Source of the DNA: Dryococelus australis
Lineage: Eukaryota > Arthropoda > Insecta > Phasmatodea > Phasmatidae
Length of the DNA stretch: 64,000 bases
Assembly (NCBI GenBank): GCA_029891345.1
Contig: CM056995.1
Coordinates: 218,182,547 to 218,246,546, forward strand
Direction of reading: 5' to 3'
Part shown: in pieces, positions 37,229-51,455 of the stretch
Position numbering within the stretch: the stretch's first letter is position 1
Layout: each line of letters begins with the position of its first letter
Translations under genes and position numbers: made by a program
Notes under the pieces: generated by a model
What the model saw: only the letters and a program-made list of their open reading frames with translations
What the model was told of the DNA's origin: nothing
Database searches by the model: none

Positions 37229-38040
37229 GTGTTCACATTATTTTCCACTGCACCTTATGGCCTAGAAAAGGAAGTGTTCCCTGAACTAGGAAGACCCGGC
37301 CGAAGCCACATCCACTCAGTGACCCTCAATGGTGAGTCCCTGAGTTGCAACACGCACTGCGCTTCCACGCCGGGTGTCGGAATAGGGTTTCCTCTCAGTC
37401 GACGGCCCAGGCATGGTCTGACATGCTGCAATCAACACAAGTACACCTGCTTAGCCTTGTTGAAGTAAAGGGTGTATATCATTCCCATGACCTACTCCAA
37501 GTGCATTGGGCTAAAGGAGAGGGTAAAAGCGACCTATCTGGCCTCTCGGCGTCTGCAGGAGCTAACCTCTGCCTTAATTACCTCACTAGCTAAAGTTAAC
37601 CCCAAAGCACAAGCTCAGGCACTACGACACCTATAGGATCCAGTGGAACCGGAAGTGCCGAAGAACTTATTTTCTGAGCCCATACAAGTCAGTTCTGACA
37701 TCCACCTGTGGCTTGCAACCTACCTTAACCAGCCAGAACAGAGTCCTACGGAAGCCATCGCACACCTAGTTCCCGCAGTACTAGTGCCATCACCTCGTCC
37801 TCCGGGACGACAATACAAGGTCACTACACCTACTGTTCAAGTGCCCACAGCCGGCCCGTCTAATAACCCTACACGTCGCCCAGGTATACAGATCAAGATG
37901 GTCAACCTCAAGCATATGATTACACTATCAGTATCAGTCTTTGTGTCCTGCCGCAAAGCTATCAGACCAGTCCTGTACAACGGGTGTGTCCCAGTTCCCC
38001 GCCAGGACTAGAACCCCAAATACAGGGTGCGCCCGACTCA
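37229..38040 (+). pseudogene. ORF1/gag-like remnant downstream of the family A LTR
   Basis: The frame 37643-38011 encodes VPKNLFSEPIQVSSDIHLWL and, after a Pro-rich spacer, the tail FVSCRKAIRPVLYNG (about 37940-37985). The same two elements, in the same order, recur at 40882-41433 (-) and 44757-45155 (+), and the tail alone at 49308 (+) and 56911 (-). Around 37560-37640 the frame-shifted text KVNPKAQAQALR-like parallels APKEQAQALRLL of the 41-kb copy. I do not recognise a named domain; position after an LTR and leader suggests a gag-like or accessory first ORF. It is broken by frameshifts. Confidence 0.6.
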
Positions 38041-39137
38041 GCATCCAAACAAAAGACTCATCTTTCTGCACGTAAGTTCTTACCCCACTAGACATCACGC
38101 ATCAGTTCATTTTCAGTAACTTCTTGCTGGGAAATTGGAAGATTTATATTGATTTATTTCAATAGATGCTCGTCTATTTAATAAACTGTTAAAATGTAAG
38201 AGCCTATTCAACACCTTTTCCCTTCTAATAATGGGTAGGTAATCACCTAGCCGAGTGCAGTGTAACTCACGACAGGGAAAATCAGACGACGTGGTTTTGA
38301 ATGATTAATTATTAAAGACACTGAAGAAATCATTTATAATCTCCTTATTTATTCATTACTGTCTCAAAATTACAAGTTTTGTTTGCATTAAAATATAATT
38401 AATTACTTTAAAAGACAGACATTTGCCACAGATGCAAGGTATGGGCAACATGTAGTGGCGTGGAGGACTAATCCTCCCACCGCCATGCCTCCTCAACCAG
38501 CCGCAATGAACACACTGCCAGATCGATAACTTCTCCGTATGCTCCCAGCTGATCAAGTGCGCATGGGACATTCAAAATTTGATTTGCATTCAGTGTCATA
38601 TTGTTTTCATTTTCATATGGTTTACAAGTTTTAGGTCAGCTTGCATTTGGTGTCAGATTACAATCAGTTATATACTGTATTTTGAGATGTTATTTTCTTT
38701 ATTTAAACGTGTTTAGGTGAAATGATTATTAATATATTATTTACAGTGATAGTTTTCTAAAATTCCCATTGGTATTGTGTTTATTAGTTAAATTTTATTC
38801 GCATATAATGTACAACTCTTACTATACTCAACATAAAGTTTATAAGGTTGGAAGTTGTATTTTATTGGTGTACATGTCATAAACCTCATCTACTGAAATA
38901 CCGCATGTATGGACATTTTTTGGCAGTCCCTGAATAACGATACATCGAGCGTCAACTGTAATGCTAAAAAAGTAAGTTTTTGCAGAACTCCAAATTTAAT
39001 TTTTACAGTATCGATGAAACAAAAATTTCTGTAGCATCGCCAAATATTACATGCTCCGATTATTAAACAATGAAATATTAACAAAAAAGTTTAAGTATCA
39101 ACTGTACTCACTAAGGCATACAACGTCGTTATACATT
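38041..39137. other. Intronic sequence, nothing recognised
   Basis: AT-rich with short frames. It ends at the octamer TATACATT that precedes the hAT-like element at 39138. Confidence 0.55.
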
Positions 39138-40671
<1,534 letters not shown>

Positions 40672-40829
40672 TATACAGTACATAATTTACACATGTACAA
40701 ATAATACTAATAGATAACTCAAATAAAATAATTTTTCAACACATATTGTTTCCCGAAATAACCAGTTGGTGTTTTAGTAATATTGTTGCACCTAACTCGT
40801 ACTTTGTAAAAAATAATTTACGTGTGGCA

Positions 40830-41433
40830 CCTTGGCTGACTGACGAGTACTACGTCAAAGAGGGTTTGGTTTTGTCGGGTGCTAGGTTAGGCACACCCTT
40901 GAGACAGGGTAGCTGGTTTCTGTTAAGTCCCTACGTGACACTGATGCAGGTCCAGTGTAGAGGACTGGCGTGGTAGCTTTACGGCAAGGCACAAAGTTGG
41001 GTTCGGGCAAAGTTATCTTGCGTTTCAGGTTGGTAGCTTTCGGCGGGATATCTGGGCTACGCGTAACCTCTGTGATAGGCTTGACCTTGGAGTTTTCTGT
41101 AGAGCATACGTGTGCTGCTGGTAATTTAGTCAGCTGACTTCTGATGTTCGATCGTGCAGCTGGGGGCAGAGAAACGGGTTTGAGTCTGAAGTACGCAGTA
41201 GGAATTGCAGGGGGTTGATCCGGTCGACTGATATTCTCTGCGATCCAAGAGTGAATGTCCTCGCTCAGACATGTCGAGGCCTTAAACAAATCCTTAGGGA
41301 TCTCTGGGGTGAGAGGTACCAGTAAAAGGCGCAGAGCCTGTGCTTGTTCCTTAGGTGCAAGCTGGTTAAGAGATGTGACGAGGGAGGATGTAAGCTCTTG
41401 TAAATGCCCAAAGGCAGTTAGCACTTGTTTCAC
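40830..41433 (-). pseudogene. ORF1/gag-like remnant, minus-strand element
   Basis: The longest intact version in the window of the recurrent ORF1-like product: a 183-codon frame (41433-40882) with LTSSLVTSLNQLAPKEQAQ, then PEIPKDLFKASTCLSEDIHS, a Pro-rich middle, and the tail FVPCRKATTPVLYTGP (40997-40951). The frame ends soon after. It lies downstream (minus strand) of an LTR-like block at 41500-42620. Nucleotide similarity to 56799-57160 is evident over about 360 bp (shared GCCTTGGCTGACTG, TGTGGTAGTTT-like blocks). No catalytic or zinc-knuckle motif; role unknown. Confidence 0.65.
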
Positions 41434-41499
41434 TTTATCTCACGAATACCACTCCAACGGGATTATAGCGTATGGAGATCAAAACACACTGTCACGTCT

Positions 41500-42626
41500 G
41501 TGAGGCGAAATGCGGGGAATGTGTAGTTCTACTGGATGTAGAACTATGAGGAGTGTCTGCAGACTGAACTGCCACCCTATCACAGTGCTCTGCGCCTAAA
41601 CGCGATGATCACTAGGAGTCAGGCCTCATTGTTGACAGTCCCTGCACGTGGGTGTATGCCCCAGCCAAGTCTTCCCAGCTAAAGAAACGACCCCTCTGGT
41701 GCCAAAACATGGTGGAGAGGGTGAGCACCGAATCTACAAGCTGGTCTGGAGACAAGAGTACCTGTGTGTGGGCTCTCTCATTCTGCCTACTGTGGTATGC
41801 AGAAAGATTGTCCGTTGCTGGTGTGTGTGGGTACTTAGATAGTGTGCTGGCTCGATTGAGTAAATTTCCCAGGTCACCAATGTTTCTCTCAGCAACGTGA
41901 GGTAAACTAGGAATGGTACGAAGTCTACAGGAAAGGGGTACTCATGAGTCAGATAAAACACAGTGTTTATTCCGTCTGACGGGAAATAAACATGTAGTGT
42001 CGCACTACCTTCTACGTTGACAAGAGCTTTAGGGAAACTTAAACCTACAATAGCTAGGTAGAGGTGACCTGGTTCTGAACTACAAAAGTGGGTTATACGA
42101 GCGCTGTGAAAACAATTTGAACTTGTATGAACTCCGTACGCAATTGTTGCCAGAATGGGCCAGTGTCTTAAGTGTGTAGACAACGTGGCTGTTGAATTTC
42201 TTCGGCACAAGGATGGTGAAGACTAAACAGAGTTTAGACAGGATGGTTCTGGCGACTAGCGGGGTGGAGACCAAGGAATAGGTTATTCCTTCGGCACCAC
42301 TAAGAGTGCGGTGAAAGAAAGAAGGTAGAGCTAGGACCGTAGTTGAGCTGTCTTATCAGTGTTTCTGGCAGCAAGTGTGGTGTATGACGGAAGACTGGTC
42401 CTGAGCAAGCGTCGTTGCTCGCTATTTATACTTTGGCTGGATCCTTCCTCTGTGGTCATTGACTGGGGTAGTTCACTGGAGCGGGGAGTTGGCGATAGCA
42501 TAGCTTTTTCAGCATGACGTCTCTGGCCAGCTTGGAGATTGAGGAAGGCAGCGAAGTATACTGGTGTAGCTATGTAGCAGCGTACAGTGGAACTTGGTGA
42601 CTTGGAATGCATAGTCTCGGTGGGCT
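41500..42626 (-). mobile_element. LTR and leader of a minus-strand LTR element
   Basis: On the minus strand a TATA-like GTATAAATAG lies at 42422-42431. Downstream come the shared motif CCAGGTCACCTCTACCTAG (about 42056-42074) and GAATAAACACTGTG near 41955-41968, then the leader. The order and spacing match the plus-strand block at about 48100-48230 (CCTTCACCTG, then GAAATAAACACTG). An ORF1-like remnant follows at 41433. Termini are approximate. Confidence 0.6.
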
Positions 42627-43379
42627 AGTGAATAAAACAATATTGGCTGGAATGTCCATTTTTACTGTAGCAAAACTGTAAAACCTCTTGTCTTCTGGTA
42701 GTCAATAATACCAACTCTGTTGAAATCATACTCACGGCTATGCTTTCTGATGAGCTGAAGTCGTTTATCCCATTATTGCAAAAGCGTCTCTCTCTGCTGC
42801 GACGAAAGCTCATCCTTGAGAAGCGAGTCAGAAAACAAATTCTTTTGAAGAAAAGTTGAACTTTCCCTGCAAGAACAATTTGTTTTCCTCTCAATAGTGG
42901 TTAGGCTTCTCAGCAGGATGGCATGGGTCAAGAAAGAAATTACTTTCAGAGGATGTGTAAGTGTCCTCTCAACAGCAATTTTTTCTGTCCTGGTTTTACT
43001 TCTGTATCGACTGCTACTCTATGCATTGCATTGCTGCTCTGCACTCGGCACTTCCTGGTGTGATCATGACCTTGGTGGTGCAGAGAATCGACTGGGCCAG
43101 AGTAATGGCCAGTAGCAGACATCTCTGTCTCTCTCTGGTGTGTTGCAAACTGCTTTCTGTCTCTCTTCATGCTCCTTGGTCCCACGTTACAGTTGTGCCA
43201 GGCTGCAATGAAGGTATGTCGCCTTTTCATCTTCATGAGCTCTTCATGTAGGATTGTTTTTACTTATGTATTGTGTAAGGTCGCGTCACAGCAAGGGACC
43301 CCAGTGGTGTGACATGGACCTTTTTCATTAACAATGCCTAAAGACAGGTAGTTCTTTTACTGCCTGCTAGATCTCATTA
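42627..43379. other. Intronic sequence, no recognised element
   Basis: Open frames on both strands at 42897-43251 overlap each other and encode nothing recognisable. No terminal repeats identified. Confidence 0.5.
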
Positions 43380-44160
43380 GTAGTAATTATCACCTGTCTT
43401 TTGTTTCGCATCCCCTTCCAGCTGGCTGGTGACATCACAGAGGCAAGTCATGCATTTGTACCCCCCACTTAGCAACCGCCCCTTGCCCTAGAGGCACAAG
43501 CCAGTCAGTAGCGGGCAGTGGCCCAAGATTAGTATAAAAGCGGAAACAGCCCGCATTTCAAGACCATTCTTCAGCTGTCTAGCACCCATTGCTCAGACAC
43601 TGACCAGTCTCCGCCACTTAAGCCTTTGCTTATTGTATCAACCCTTCCTTGTGCTCGCCGCTCAGGAATCATCGTTTACATTGTTCCTAGCACTCGTTGA
43701 TCAGGACAACAACCCTGTTTTATTTGCTTAAGCTACGCTTGCGATAGGGTAGGCTATGTTAGTTAGGAGCTCTCTGTTACATACCCTGCAAACCCTATAC
43801 CTCTACAGATACGGACGTATCTGTAAGGACTCTTCCTTACAGTCTTTCTCAAGCTTAAATCTGGTCACGTCCTTGCTTAGTGCACACCGCTACATGTCAG
43901 CGATTATGCTATGTCGTCAGTAGTACAATAATGCAAGAGATCATCATCTAGTTTGTTGCATCCTATACTGCATTCCCCCTTTCATATGTTGGTCGCCTCT
44001 ACCTACCATTGTTATGCCACTTGTAGCTTTCCAGCTGATAAACGCGCCGCTGACTAGGAGCTAGAGTGCCGTCACTACATATTTATTTCCGTCAAAATAA
44101 ATCAAACGTCTGCCAGCTTTTAACTCGAGTACCTTCCCTGTAGACTTAGCACCTTTCTGT
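43380..44160 (+). mobile_element. LTR, family A, diverged third copy
   Basis: Shares with 36360-36960 the order GGTGACATCAC, GCCACCCCT-like block, AGTATAAAAG promoter-like site (43531-43540), CAG(C/T)(T/C)GTC(T/C)AGCAC, CTCAGACACTGACCAGTCT and AAGCCTTTGCTT. It continues to a U5-like part with AAAATAAATCAAAC near 44094. A leader and ORF1-like remnant follow, as after the 36119 copy. Confidence 0.7.
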
Positions 44161-44689
44161 AGTTACCCTTGCATAACAGGTTTGCAGGTGATCTTGGAGA
44201 AATTTTGCTCAAACAAGTAACATACTACTCTTTATCCACATGCACTAGCATTGGCAGTATTTCTCCTCAACCCCATGAGACTGGCGGAAAGGAGAAGCGG
44301 CACAGGTACATGGTCCCGAAAACAGCTTGTCGGCCTGGTGTTCACTTGCCTCTTCTGAGCGGGCTCCGTTGGGAGAAACTTGTGTCCCCTAGGAGACCGT
44401 TGAGAAGACTGGGACTTGGTCACGTGCACCTGTACGTCATAGGACAGGGTGAGGCCTGACTTCCCTCGTGATCTGCAGTCTTCGCCAGACTTGGGAATAA
44501 GGTGTTCGCCTGTCCTCTGCCTGCACGAGGTGCCACACATAACTGCACATGGAGCCTGCAGATGTGGTACAGCAGTAGTAGGGGTATCGTCAAACTCCCA
44601 ATGCCCTGCACCCAGAGGAAAGGTCTGAAGGAAAATGTAAGGCAGATACTCTTGGCATCTGGTTGAGCACACGAATATCAGACTTCCCT

Positions 44690-45155
44690 GCTGAAACAGA
44701 TAGCTAGCTTAGCACCTCAAGCTCAGGCGCAAGCACTACGTCATCTGCAAGACCCTGTGGAAGTTCCTGTGACGAGAGACCTCTTCACTCCATCTGAAAA
44801 GACCGGCCCCACAGAGTACCCGCAGTGGATCGTTGAGTACCTCAGACAGCCAGATCTGCTGCTGATGCCTACTTGGTACCAGCTGTCTTACATGCTATAT
44901 CTTTGCCAAAGCCTGCGAGCACTAGCAGTCACCTTCCAAGAGTCAAATGCGAACACTAGCAGTCACCTTCCAAGAGTCAAATTTGTCTAACCCTCTACTA
45001 GCAATGCTCAACAACAACGTTGTCCAGGTATATCCAAACCAGTAGTGGTACTTAGACGCTGCAACGTGCTACCCACGCCTGACTATGTGCCCTGCCGCAT
45101 AGCCACACAGCCAGTTTTATATAACAGAAAGGCGCTGGCCCCAAGGCAAAACTGA
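44690..45155 (+). pseudogene. ORF1/gag-like remnant with internal tandem duplication
   Basis: The frame starts with APQAQAQALRHLQDP-like residues (about 44712-44756), then VPVTRDLFTPSEK and QWIVEYLRQPDLL, parallel to DLFKASTCLSEDIHSWI in the 41-kb copy. A 34-bp unit is duplicated (44915-44948 and 44949-44982) and shifts the frame. The tail YVPCRIATQPVLYNRK resumes at about 45084-45131 in another frame. Non-functional. Confidence 0.6.
44915..44982. repeat. Tandem 34-bp duplication
   Basis: Two adjacent copies of a 34-bp unit beginning GCGA(G/A)CACTAGCAGTCACC, with one mismatch. It lies in the ORF1-like remnant and appears recent compared with the surrounding divergence. Confidence 0.9.
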
Positions 45156-46631
45156 ACCCCATTGTATTATAGTAGAAGCGCCTGGCTCAGCTTCTAGACA
45201 AAAAGAGACCATCATCTTCTATAAATACATTATAGTGAGTATTTGTTCGAAAATGCTTATAACTTTAGATAGCCGTTATTAAGCTATAGCTCAGTAAAAT
45301 ATACATAGTTAAAAATCAGTCAAAAGTTCCGTAATCTAAACCAACTTTTAATCAGCTGTGATTATGCAACAGAAGTTATCAATAAACATAATCGCCCAGG
45401 GCCACTCAGTCAGTTCATGTCAACGTAAACATTCTGGTTGCTTTTTTGTGCCTAAGCAACGTTAATATGTTACGGAACATGACAAGTGCAACACTTGTGA
45501 TAGAAAGACAGAAAAATAAAAATTTATATAACATAAAGACAGTAACGGGTTAACATACTTTGCCTGTTTGAAATTCGGTTAAATTTTCTTAGCTCTGTAT
45601 AAAGTCAGATTTTCAAGTTGAAATGTATTGTTAAAAATACGATTTTAATTTCTTAAGATGAATTTGCTGTAGATGCAATTTAAAGAAATTTATTGGAAAT
45701 TTTTTGTTATTGTATGTAATCATGCCTTTGTTTTCCTCTTCAAACAATCAATTTTTTTTGCACAAATTAACAAGCAATTAAGGAAGTTTGTAAAATAATT
45801 TTCTTTGTGAATGTAAATATTCCAAGTGCTTTGTTGTATGTAAATGATTTTGATTGTTAATAATGCTTCATTTAAAAATTACAAGCAAAGAGACAGTTTA
45901 ACGAGAAATCAAGAAGTGTCTCTTCTTGGTATGTCAATGTATAATGGAGATGCTCGCCTTTGTACATAGTGGGTTAGTTTGCCCACAATGCTTGCTTAGT
46001 CTAGATTAGCTGCTCAGACGAGATGATGGAAGGTCTTGTCTGACATTTCCCCATAGTTTTGTTTTAAAATATTCTGCTGTGCGTGAAGGTAGGGAGACCA
46101 AAGGCAGTGGTCTAATATTTTTCCGCACTATGCGGTTAGTGAGGCTTTGAGGCACCTTTTATTTTTTTAAGTTTCCTTTATTTAAATTATACTGTTAAAT
46201 CTGTCCCAGAGGGTCGTGTATATTCCGTGTGCTGTTTCGCTATGTCTTGCTTTCTTCCATGGGTTAAATATAAATTGTACGTACCTAAGCCTTACGGCTG
46301 ATTTTGTAGGGCGGCACACTTTAAAACAAGAAGGTTCCACATTATCACCAACACCGATCTCTCGGTACACTTTTACACAAAAGGAAAACTCCAAGTTTCG
46401 TCACCCAGCCGGACCCCGCTGTGTGCTGCAAGATGACCAGCACGAGCCAAGCATCAGATAACAGAGTGAGATAAATGCGTCTGCCCGGCTCTGCCGCTTT
46501 ATGATCAAGACAATGCAAGCCACCTGCCTCGAGTAGCCTGCCAGTCACACCGCTGAAGTAGTGAGAGCACGGCAATTCCATCATAGTGCAAGGACTGATA
46601 CAGAGCTGATGGGAAGAGAAAAAAATTGTTG
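45156..46631. other. AT-rich stretch, nothing recognised
   Basis: Short frames only. A moderately GC-rich block at 46200-46600 encodes nothing recognisable. Confidence 0.5.
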
Positions 46632-46760
46632 TTGAGGGGACAGTACTACATTCCCTCAGAATAATTTTCTTCTCATCTCATTCCTTCGCCCAGATGAGCC
46701 TACAGTGCAGAGGAGAGGGGGCAAATCGACACATGATGTCTTTCTACTTGTTATTAAAGT
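46632..46760 (+). mobile_element. Family A 3' internal scrap with purine tract
   Basis: GATGAGCCTACAGTGCAGAG, then GAGAGGGGGCAAATCGACACATG, is related to 36078-36120, the segment just before the family A LTR. The following sequence differs from the LTR, so the copy is truncated there. Confidence 0.5.
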
Positions 46761-46876
46761 GACTTTCACTCATCTGTATGAGAAACTGGGGATGTCCAAT
46801 GAAGTTTGATTTGCCGCCACTATTGAGGAGACGTCAGAAATTGTTCTGTCTACCAAGGCACCACCCTAGATATAAT

Positions 46877-47604
46877 TAGTATTTAGGTGTGTATAGGCTG
46901 CATATTTTTACAAAAACAATGTCTACAAAAAGTGGGTTGCTGCTTATATTCAAAATGTTGGCATTTAAAAAATTTTTCCCACAAAACATATTTAGAAATT
47001 TGTCAGCATACAGTGCATTTTAAAGTTTTAACTAGAAGGGAGGATGGAAAGTGGAAGAAGAAGTAGAGGATGAGAAGGAGGGGAAAAAATACTTTGTCCA
47101 CTCTTGCAATTATTTTTTCACTCACATTCATAAACAAAATAACCTTCATCCCACACGTGTAAAATGAATGCAAACATGTTGGAGCTTGGCCATAGATGCC
47201 GTACATGAGAAAATAATTTCTATGCTGTACAAGAGAATGATATTGTACATAGTTTGCATGCCTGCCGTAGCACTACAAGTGCACATTTATACAATGCCAT
47301 TTTGTGTAACATGTTACTGTGGTTTTGCTTTATCAAGTCACGTTACCATCTGTGTAATAGTAACTGCACGATGTATATTTGTAAACATTGCAACATAATA
47401 CAGATTTTATGTCACAAATGTTTTGTAGAGGAGAAATTAAGTCACAATTTATTATGTTTGTACGAATTCGTAACGTTACAATATAAACAGGAATACAAAA
47501 ATTCAGTGCGGCTTATACTTGAAATATTAACTATCCAAAATTTTTCTTCAAAAACTTCTGATGCGGCCTAAACATGCATGCGGCCTATACACGCCAAAAT
47601 ACTG
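46877..47604. mobile_element. MITE with 24-bp inverted termini
   Basis: The left end (46877-46900) contains AGTATTTAGGTGTGTATAGG; the right end (47581-47604) in reverse contains AGTATTTTGGCGTGTATAGG; 20 of 24 positions agree. About 730 bp, AT-rich, no transposase; the internal frame 47254-47571 encodes nothing recognisable. The superfamily is uncertain because no clear target duplication was found. Confidence 0.75.
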
Positions 47605-48240
47605 TATTCGCTGACCGAGCCACTGAGACCATGCGGTAGGATCAACAAGTACCACTACACGCAGCTAGAGGTCACTATGTATACCACTGCGGAGGCCTGA
47701 ACCAGGATCCATTACTCGCCACTGACGTCTCACGCCGAGGATCTAGGCCATGTTGCTGCACCTGTCGCAGCCCTCTCCATGTCAACTCCAGCTGCCTCGT
47801 CAAAGGAATGTCACCACTGCAGCAGTGTATATACACCAGACCACTCCAGGGCTCATGAGCAGTTCCTGTTCCTTCATCGTACACACGCATGGTGCCGAAG
47901 GAACCATTGGCTCCTGCCTTGCTCTTCATAGCAACCGTCATGGTGAGGAAGATCCCTGAAGCTCCTCACCTCTGAAGAACCAATGTCGTTAGAACATTTT
48001 CAACAGATGCTGGTCCCTTCAGGATACCAGAGTAGAACTAGGGAAATTGAATAGTAAAGACACCAGTGTTCTACCTGCCCCAGGTAAATTAAATACAGGT
48101 AGCCTTCACCTGTTTGTGTAGGGTGTACGACTTCCGTTAAACTCTAGCAAGATAGGAGGTAGTGCATTCTCCATCACTGTTTATTTCCTTAGAAAGAAAT
48201 AAACACTGTTTTCATTCACTCATGGATATCAGACCCATTT
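47605..48240 (+). mobile_element. LTR-like block, plus strand
   Basis: Contains the shared CCTTCACCTG motif (48102-48111), then GGTAGTGCATTCTCC, TTTATTTCC and GAAATAAACACTG (about 48180-48208), in the same order as the reverse of 42070-41950. The left part is cut by, or adjoins, the MITE at 46877-47604. A leader with a diverged tandem and an ORF1-like tail follow. Confidence 0.55.
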
Positions 48241-49400
48241 AGTGGACAACAGGTGACCATGCTTTACAATTGCTGCCACAACTCCTATCACTTTAACATA
48301 AACAATCTTGGAAGGCCACCCATTCTCCGTACTCGTGTGGAGAATGGTAGAGCCACGACACTAGGATACATTTTCCTTGTGCGCTGGCCTGCCAGTCGGG
48401 AGTTTACTCTTCTTACCTCACACTAGAGGTGCAGAGAGGAGCACTTCTCCGGGTTGTGAAGGGACCCATTCTCCTGCAACTCTCACCATTCCAAAGTTGG
48501 AAAGCCACATGTTTTCTGCACCACGTGGAGGGAACGGTAGAGCCACAACACTAGGTACACAATCCCATTTGGGTTGGCTTTGCCAGTGTTGAGGTTGTCC
48601 TTCTCATCGCACAATAGAGGTGCAGAGAGGAATAGCTCTTTGAGACTGGGGAGACAAACCCTTGTCGGACAACACCTATGTTGCTCGAAGAACCACCACA
48701 CTCTGGTGTCAGGGTTTTAGAGTGAGTAACAACACTGGATGCCATCCACTTCACCTACACGTGCTGCGCTTGATACACGTCATCTGCCAAACCTCGGCAA
48801 GACCCGATAGTTATTCTTCCTCATAACTTTAACCCTTCGTAGTGGTGTTCGTAAGAGGGTGAAAAGGGAAAAGGCTGCCTCTGTATCTCCACTGGAGCTT
48901 AACCTCCCTTTCGGTTACGCTCGAACAACAGGCCCAGCGTAAACAAACAGCTGAACTTTGTAGACGTTCTGTCTCCACAGCACCTACCTACGAGCCTGCC
49001 ACTTTCCAGCTGCCAACCAAGAGCTCCAGGGAAATACACCCAGTCTTAACAGCTTTCATTAGCGACCAAACCACCTCCCTTGGTATCACCAACCTCTGGT
49101 TCTTGTAAATGCCTTGAACGCCACAAACCACACAGGCCGCTGCACATTGTGCATAGAATCAAACCCACTTTACCATCTCCGGGACAACTCAGAGTATACC
49201 GCCGTCTGAAACTCATAACACGCTCCCGCAACCACAGGCCAAACGTGGACCAGGATCGCCTACCTGAGTAGTACCAACCCACGCGAAAGATAGTACTCGC
49301 AGAGCCCGACTTTGTCCTATTTCAAAAGGCCACTGGTCCAGTGGTTTATGACGGCGGGGCTCCTGTCCCCCATTGAGACTAACCTAAACACCAGGATGTG
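48241..49400 (+). pseudogene. Leader repeats and ORF1-like remnant
   Basis: GGCCACCCATTCTCCGTAC...GAGAATGGTAGAGCC (48313-48355) resembles AAAGCCACATGTTTTCTGCA...GGAACGGTAGAGCC (48500-48544) and the leader at 37150-37185, so the leader carries a diverged repeat. Near 49308-49355 the plus strand encodes FVLFQKATGPVVYDGG, a version of the ORF1-like tail, ending in a stop. Intermediate frames are short and shifted. Confidence 0.5.
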
Positions 49401-49979
49401 TCTAGCTTAGCATCTGCCAAAAGTCACAGTGACAGTAGACAGGTCAGTATCGAGGAACATCACATGTCATAGTGGTGGAAGTTCTCCTGGCTATGACGTT
49501 CTAATGAGGCCATATGTGTCTCGGTTCTCTATCTAGCAGGCTCCGCCAAGAGACTTCAGTCGTGCTGGGCATCCACTTCCTGGGTCGGTCGGCGAACTTC
49601 TGGTGGAACTCTGATGGTGTCGTAGGCAGCAACCATTCTGATTCCTTGGCTATCAACTTGGGAAACTCTACTCGTGTCAGCACAGAATAAACAGTTATAG
49701 GCTGTTAACGGTAAAATGAGCACTTTTGAAAGCCCTGCTAAAGATCTACTTGAATGCATGTTGTTTATTCTTCCGCCTTATGTAAAATTAACATATCCGT
49801 GGGCCTCATCACTTTATCCATGCGTCGGTCAAATGAAACTGTGAATTGATTAGAAAAGTAAATATTGTGTATGTCCGCTCAGTTTTACACTTGATGGCAC
49901 TACAAAATACAGAAAGCGAGAGAAATAATTTAAGTTACCACAAATGGTCACCTAACACTTGTTCGACGTTAACATATGG
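49401..49979 (-). other. Unassigned segment below the integrase remnant
   Basis: A minus-strand frame 49683-49501 (60 codons, EFPKLIAKESEWLLPTTPSE) is open but unrecognised. If the pol remnant above it is followed by a 3' LTR, that LTR should be here, yet no TATA-like or shared LTR motif was seen. Confidence 0.35.
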
Positions 49980-51335
49980 AACTACTTTCCCTCCATCATG
50001 ACCAACTTTACCGGGCATGTGTCACTCAGTGCGCCCGTTGAAGTATATGACGCCATGGACAGTGACTTTTTTCTAAGGTTGATTTCAAAAGTGCTCTGTA
50101 GACTGCGACATCCATGCTTCTTTGGAATGGCAGTGGTCATTAGGCTCTTCGGCGTCATCCGGCATGTCAGAAATCTTAGATGCGGGTGTGTGTATGACAG
50201 GTTCTGGGGCATTTCCAGGGTAGGGCCGCATCTGTCCCCGTGTGGCTTTGCGTATATGCCCTTGGTGGTCCTCTTTCCAATACACATTTTTTTTGGCATC
50301 TTGCCACTTTCTGGCAAGTCCCGCGCTGAATCTATTATTGCCTCGACTCAGGGGGTGACTGCAGAGTAAAATGATGACGACTTCTCCAGTTTTTGAAGCC
50401 TCTTACACCGGTGCGTGGAGTTTGGTACTTCTTGGCAACGTAGTCTTCTTGACTTTCTCTTGCTTTATCTACCTAGTGGAGTGCAGCTAGACATATGGCT
50501 TCAAGTTGAGGCATTTCTGTGGGTTCGTGTTCCCATTGTCACTCCCTGGGGCACCGTAGTGTCTGGCCCAGGAGGAGCTGACTGAGGCTCGAGTTAATGG
50601 CTTCGTTCGTGCGGTGTCGTAGAGAGAAGAGGATTTTAGGTTTATGGCAATCCCAATGTCTCTGGTCCTCTCCTGTACAGAGACAGGAGCTCTTCTTGAG
50701 TTCCTGATTTCTGCGTTCAGTAGGGTTGCCTTGCGGGTGGTATGGTGGTGTTGTCCAGGTCTCAGCTCCCTATTCTTAGCATGCTAGTATCCTCTTCTTA
50801 CTAGTAAACTAGGCCCCATTGTAAGTCAGTATGCTTTGTGGGTATCCCCAGCATGGGAAAATTTAATTTTTGGACTTACCTATTATGTGTTGAATTTCCT
50901 GGTGTGGTAGTAGGAAGGCTTCTACCCACTGGGAGAACAGATTTGTCACAACTAATAAGTGCCTGTTTCCCGTGGTGCTGCAAGGGTAAGGTCCCATTAA
51001 GTCGGCGGCTATTTGTATCCACGGGGTATGCACCTTTCTAGGCTTGGCGGTAGGTTGCCTTGCAGGGTAGGCCTTGTGTTTACAACACGTGGTACATCCC
51101 TAGACGTACTGGCGGATGTCCCGGCTCATGCCATCCTGGATATGTCTGGTGCTGATGTTGGCGAGGGTTTCACAGTTTTTTTTTATTATTAATAAATTTA
51201 ATATTATTACAATGTTTGTAATAATAAAAGCTGTGAACCAGTAAAACTGGTTCGAGGATGCCCTGTGTCGAGATGGTCATGGAAATGCTGGCAAACGTCA
51301 ACATACAAGTCCTTCGGTATCCAGAATGCTCCACT
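49980..51335 (-). pseudogene. Ty3/gypsy integrase remnant
   Basis: Read on the minus strand: a zinc-binding HHCC-like part FHDHLDTGHP (about 51290-51260), then the integrase core with AADLMGP (51011-50991, first catalytic Asp retained), TNLFSQWVEAF (50950-50915), and later YHPQGNPTERRNQE (about 50745-50705, catalytic Glu region retained). The second catalytic Asp, normally in a DNG context, is Tyr here (ILTYNGA near 50822), followed by a stop. The C-terminal part (50400-49982) has ARKWQ-like residues as in gypsy pol ends. An AT insertion lies at 51178-51235. Inactive. Confidence 0.75.
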
Positions 51336-51455
51336 TAGCTTCCGGCTGATTATTGCGTGACCAAATGCCTTTGTCTAATAGCACCAACTGTTACAGGTAT
51401 TTCAGTGAAAGTTCTTCATGTCAGGATCCTGCTGTTGGTGTCGCTCGATCTGACA

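Noticed and set aside
42897..43251. Overlapping open frames on both strands as a small gene
   Set aside because: No known domain, and no start, splice or codon evidence in favour of either strand.
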